The notes under the pieces are model-generated. The model was not told the DNA's origin. It saw only the letters and a list, made by a program, of their open reading frames with translations, and searched no databases. Made by a program: the position numbers and the translations under genes. Below, one piece after another: positions 61,033 through 64,000 of a DNA stretch of 64,000 nt (the stretch's first letter is position 1; every line of letters starts with the position of its first letter). This stretch comes from Bog-756 sp963824645 (GTDB lineage: Bacteria; Actinomycetota; Acidimicrobiia; Acidimicrobiales; RAAP-2), in assembly GCA_963824645.1 (NCBI GenBank), contig CAWGQC010000010.1, forward strand, positions 62,001 through 126,000, read 5' to 3'.

Positions 61033-63501
61033 TCAGACCGGCCGCCCCCCCTTGCACCAGGCATTGTCGGGGGCACCCTGGCAGGGGTTGGGCATGGAGG
61101 GCAGATTGGTCGGCACACTGGTCATGGTGGGCGGAGTCGACGGCGTCGGATAGTTGGCTCCCGCACAGGAGATCCCGATGACGCTGGCAAATCCGGTGTC
61201 ACAGAGGACCTGGGTGAACAGCTCGCCCCCGGTGTTGGCGGCCGTGGTGGTGGTGCCGCAGCTAGAAAGCGGCTGGGCCTGCTCGAGATTGGACGGCGTG
61301 AACCCGTTCGGTGCCGTGTTTCCTCCGAAGCAGTTCTGTCCCTCACCGGAAAAGAGGGTGATCTGGCCGAAGTCACCGTTGGTGGGATTGCCGTAGGCAC
61401 CGTTGTCCGAATAGGTGTTGTCTACGAGGGCGTCACCCTGAGGGTCATAGACGCAGTAACCGGGCAGGAGTGAGGACGTCTTGCCCCCCGAACCGGCGCA
61501 TACACCGGGGGGACCGACATCGTTGTCGGGGAAGGGAACGAACAGGGTGCCCCAGGCATTGTTGGCGGCAAACGTGTTGTCCATGATGGTGTCGTTCCGC
61601 GCCCCGGAGACGGTCATGCCCGTTCCCACCGGTTCGCCGGACAGACCGGCACCCGGTGCCTTCGGGTTGTTGTTGTTGTGCACGAAGTTCTTCATGAAGA
61701 CCCAGCACGAATGGGTCTGGGTGAAGGCACTGACCCCTCCGTAGGGACAGGCTCCGTTCTGGGGCGGCGGAGCATCACCGCCGCTCTGGGTATTGGTGTC
61801 GAATCCGTCGTCATTGTTGTCGAACTGCGAGTTGTCGACGACAAGAGTTCCGCCCGAGTTGGTGCCTGAGTAACCGATGGCATCGTTCTCCATCCAGGCG
61901 TTCTGCATCCAGGCATCGCAGACTTGCTGGCACGCCCCGATGTAGCTCCCCGAATCGGCAAAGTTATTGGCATAGATCTGATTCCAGACGCCCGGGCCCT
62001 GTGACTCGCCGGAAAACACGCCGTAGTTCCCGAACAACGAATTCGAGCCCACCGAGCCGTTGAAGGTGTCGGTGGTGGTGAGATAACTACCCTCGTAGCC
62101 GATCACGCCGATCTTGCCGGAGTTGTCCCCACCGTCCCACCAGATCTCGTTCCCGCCGTTGCCGGCCTGGTTTCCGCCGCTGTTCTGGACCAACTGGAAG
62201 TTGCAGATGGTGAGGTTGTCGACGCTCACGTTGTTGGCCCAGATGTCGATGCCGTTGCGGCCGAGGGGCCCGTTGGCGCTCGGCACCCCGAGGTCCTGGT
62301 CGGCGGGCGTGCTGCTGCAGGCCGAGGAGCCGGGCAGGGTGCCGTCCACGATGACCGAGTTGCGGTTCATGCCCCGCAGATGGATGTCGCTGGTGTGGAT
62401 GGCCACACCCCCGTACCACCCGAGGTTGACGTCCTCGGCCGACGGCGGGTGGTCATGGTCGGCCTGCTCGTGGTAGTCACCCGGAGCGATGAGGATCCAG
62501 TCACCCGGATGAGCCGCGTTTACCGCTGCTTGGATGGTGCTGTACTGACCGGGGATCCCGTTGAACGTGCCCACCAGCAGGGCCCGCCCGCCGATGGCCG
62601 GACCCACCGGGGCCATGCCCACCACCGGCCCGTTGAGGTGGTCACCGGCCACCGATCCCCGGAATGGCGCATTGCCGAAGGAGAAGATGCCCCCGTCGGC
62701 CGCCACCAGCCAGTAGCCGCCGCCGCTGCTCGTGGCAGCCAGGCCGACGACCGGCTTGTTCAGAGGGGTCCCACCCATCGATCCGCGGAAGGCAGCGTTT
62801 CCGAAGGCGAAAACCCCGCCGTCGGCGGCCACCAACCAGTACCCGTCACCGGTGGGGGTGGTAGCGATGGCCACGATCGGTCGGTTGAGCGATTTTCCGG
62901 CCATCGATCCGTGCCGTGTGGCATCGCCGAAGGCATAGACGTTGCCGTCCGAGCCCACCAGCCAGTAACCGTTTCCGGTCGGAGTGGCGGCCATACCGAC
63001 GATGGGGGCGGTGATGGCCTTGCCTCCCATCGATCCACGGAACCCGGCGTCTCCGAAGGCGAAGACCCCGCCGTCGGCGGCCACCAGCCAGTAGCCCTGG
63101 CCGTCACGGGTAGCGGCCATCCCAACCACCGGTGCGTTGAGCGGCGTGGCCCCCATGGACCCGAAGAAGGAGGCGTCCCCCAGGCTGAACACCCCGCCGT
63201 CGGCGGCGGCCATCCAGTAGCCGGTGCTCGAAGGGGTAGCGGCCATGCCCACCACCGGCTGGTTGAGGTGGTTGGCGCCCATGGAGCCCTCGAAGGGAGC
63301 GTCGCCCTCGGCGAAGATGCCGCCGTCGTCAGCGGCCATCCAGTACCCGCTCGGAGCGGTGACGGTGTCGACGGCTGGTACGGACGAAGCAGCGCCCGCC
63401 GGCCGGCTGGCGGTCAGGGCGGTTGAGGCGGTCACCATCCCGACGACCAGGACCGCCACGGCCAGGGCGGTGGCCCCCCGGGGTGCCGTTCCTCTTGTCA
63501 C
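61033..63501 (-). CDS. Large secreted protein: six GYW-DGG propeller repeats plus right-handed beta-helix
   Basis: A signal segment (GATALAVAVLVVGMVTASTA) leads six tandem repeats of about 42 residues, each like GYWLVAADGGVFAFGDAGF followed by RGSMGG...LNAPVVGMAAT (residues about 50-300), probably a six-bladed propeller. From about residue 315 a pectate-lyase-like beta-helix begins (STIQAAVNAAHPGDWILIAP) with Asn/Gly-rich parallel turns to the end. Paired Cys (for example CQQVCDAW) suggest disulfides. GTG 63501 is preferred to TTG 63555. The likely role is binding or processing surface polysaccharide, which is inference. Confidence 0.85.
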   Translation of the reverse strand: MTRGTAPRGATALAVAVLVVGMVTASTALTASRPAGAASSVPAVDTVTAPSGYWMAADDGGIFAEGDAPFEGSMGANHLNQPVVGMAATPSSTGYWMAAADGGVFSLGDASFFGSMGATPLNAPVVGMAATRDGQGYWLVAADGGVFAFGDAGFRGSMGGKAITAPIVGMAATPTGNGYWLVGSDGNVYAFGDATRHGSMAGKSLNRPIVAIATTPTGDGYWLVAADGGVFAFGNAAFRGSMGGTPLNKPVVGLAATSSGGGYWLVAADGGIFSFGNAPFRGSVAGDHLNGPVVGMAPVGPAIGGRALLVGTFNGIPGQYSTIQAAVNAAHPGDWILIAPGDYHEQADHDHPPSAEDVNLGWYGGVAIHTSDIHLRGMNRNSVIVDGTLPGSSACSSTPADQDLGVPSANGPLGRNGIDIWANNVSVDNLTICNFQLVQNSGGNQAGNGGNEIWWDGGDNSGKIGVIGYEGSYLTTTDTFNGSVGSNSLFGNYGVFSGESQGPGVWNQIYANNFADSGSYIGACQQVCDAWMQNAWMENDAIGYSGTNSGGTLVVDNSQFDNNDDGFDTNTQSGGDAPPPQNGACPYGGVSAFTQTHSCWVFMKNFVHNNNNPKAPGAGLSGEPVGTGMTVSGARNDTIMDNTFAANNAWGTLFVPFPDNDVGPPGVCAGSGGKTSSLLPGYCVYDPQGDALVDNTYSDNGAYGNPTNGDFGQITLFSGEGQNCFGGNTAPNGFTPSNLEQAQPLSSCGTTTTAANTGGELFTQVLCDTGFASVIGISCAGANYPTPSTPPTMTSVPTNLPSMPNPCQGAPDNAWCKGGRPV

Positions 63502-63601
63502 CGTTTCCGCTCGACCATCGCTGATCTGGCTATCACCCGGAGGAGAGCGCGTCAACCGGTTCCGGTCGGCGGTGGTCAGAGGATGGAACGGGGGGTCCGA
63601 G

Positions 63602-64000
63602 CTACATCGAAGGAGGGGCCGACAGAGCGAACCGCGGAGGCGGAGTCATGCCGGCCAGATCGGCGGCATCGTCGGCGCTGATCGGCGGGGAGAAGAAGTA
63701 GCCCTGGGCAGTTTCGGCACCGATCTGGCGCAGGATGGCCACCTGCTCGGCCGTCTCGACGGCCTCGGCCACCGTGCAGATGCCCCGGGAGTGACTCTGT
63801 TCGACGATGGCCTCGGCGATGGAGCGGCTGGCGCCATCCGGATCGGCCAGACCGGCAGTGAGGGTGGCGTCGATTTTGGCCGTGTTGACTACGCATCCGT
63901 GCAGATCTTCGAGGATGGACCAGTCCTCCCCCACATCATCCACGGTGAGCTGGATGCCCAACCGGGTCATGACCTGGAGGTCGGCGGCAGCTTCGGCATC
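63602..64000 (-). CDS. EAL-domain protein, C-terminal part (truncated by the window edge)
   Basis: The frame is open to the right edge, so the N-terminus lies outside. AEAVETAEQVAILRQIGAETAQGYFFSPPI is clearly the end of an EAL domain (quoted in part: GAETAQGYFFSPPI). The metal-binding DDFGTG segment reads VDDVGED and the KIDRxF segment reads KIDATLT. The catalytic site therefore looks degraded, and the protein may bind cyclic-di-GMP or act structurally instead of hydrolysing it. The rest of the protein is not visible. Confidence 0.85.
   Translation of the reverse strand, partial: DAEAAADLQVMTRLGIQLTVDDVGEDWSILEDLHGCVVNTAKIDATLTAGLADPDGASRSIAEAIVEQSHSRGICTVAEAVETAEQVAILRQIGAETAQGYFFSPPISADDAADLAGMTPPPRFALSAPPSM

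Overview
The window is about 64 kb of high-GC DNA from an actinobacterium. Supporting signs are gyrB-gyrA followed by tRNA-Ile, three F420-type LLM oxidoreductases, many GTG/TTG starts, a DUF2510 protein, and secreted proteins with GYW...DGGxFxFG repeats. I recall those repeats as common in the class Acidimicrobiia, so that class is my best guess, but I cannot prove it without a search. The left edge should lie close to the replication origin, because gyrB-gyrA normally follows dnaA-dnaN-recF.

1-5.7 kb holds housekeeping genes: gyrB (5' truncated), gyrA, tRNA-Ile(GAU), a stand-alone ClpX-type zinc-binding domain, a STAS-like protein and a membrane DUF2510 protein. 5.7-27 kb is mixed metabolism: a GH38 alpha-mannosidase, nitroreductase, two amidohydrolases, an SRPBCC protein, an LLM oxidoreductase/EthD-like pair, beta-carbonic anhydrase, CtaG, a RodZ-like HTH membrane protein, pirin, nitronate monooxygenase, two DHA2 efflux pumps (one next to its TetR gene, one fused to a MarR-like domain), and a Baeyer-Villiger-type monooxygenase. 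27-38 kb looks like a catabolic region for CoA-linked or aromatic/terpenoid substrates: CoA transferase, enoyl-CoA hydratase, P450, acyl-CoA ligase, SDR, class II aldolase, amidohydrolase and another LLM enzyme.

38-43 kb carries an unusual membrane redox cluster. A b6-spaced cytochrome b, a two-ended membrane partner and a 63-residue membrane peptide are translationally coupled. Upstream lie a large anchored beta-propeller protein and a DUF6069 membrane protein. No Rieske protein or c-type cytochrome is in the window. 43-51 kb has a two-component system with a phosphodiester-glycosidase gene, a secreted amidase, and a second redox operon: small Ser/Thr-rich membrane protein, ApbE flavin transferase, ferric-reductase-like heme protein, NuoF-like protein and ferredoxin, linked by 4-base stop/start overlaps. 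51-64 kb is carbohydrate and envelope biology: GH13 glucosidase with a BadF-type kinase, divergent GH4 glycosidase, methyltransferase, LLM enzyme, secreted GH39, HtrA-type protease, a large secreted propeller/beta-helix protein, and the end of an EAL-domain protein.

Four genes (aldolase, phosphodiester glycosidase, NuoF-like, HtrA N-terminus) are broken by 1-2 base indels while both reading frames remain coding-like. This suggests sequence errors or very recent inactivation. The most striking non-coding structure is a 90-bp quasi-palindrome between convergent genes at 26349-26438.
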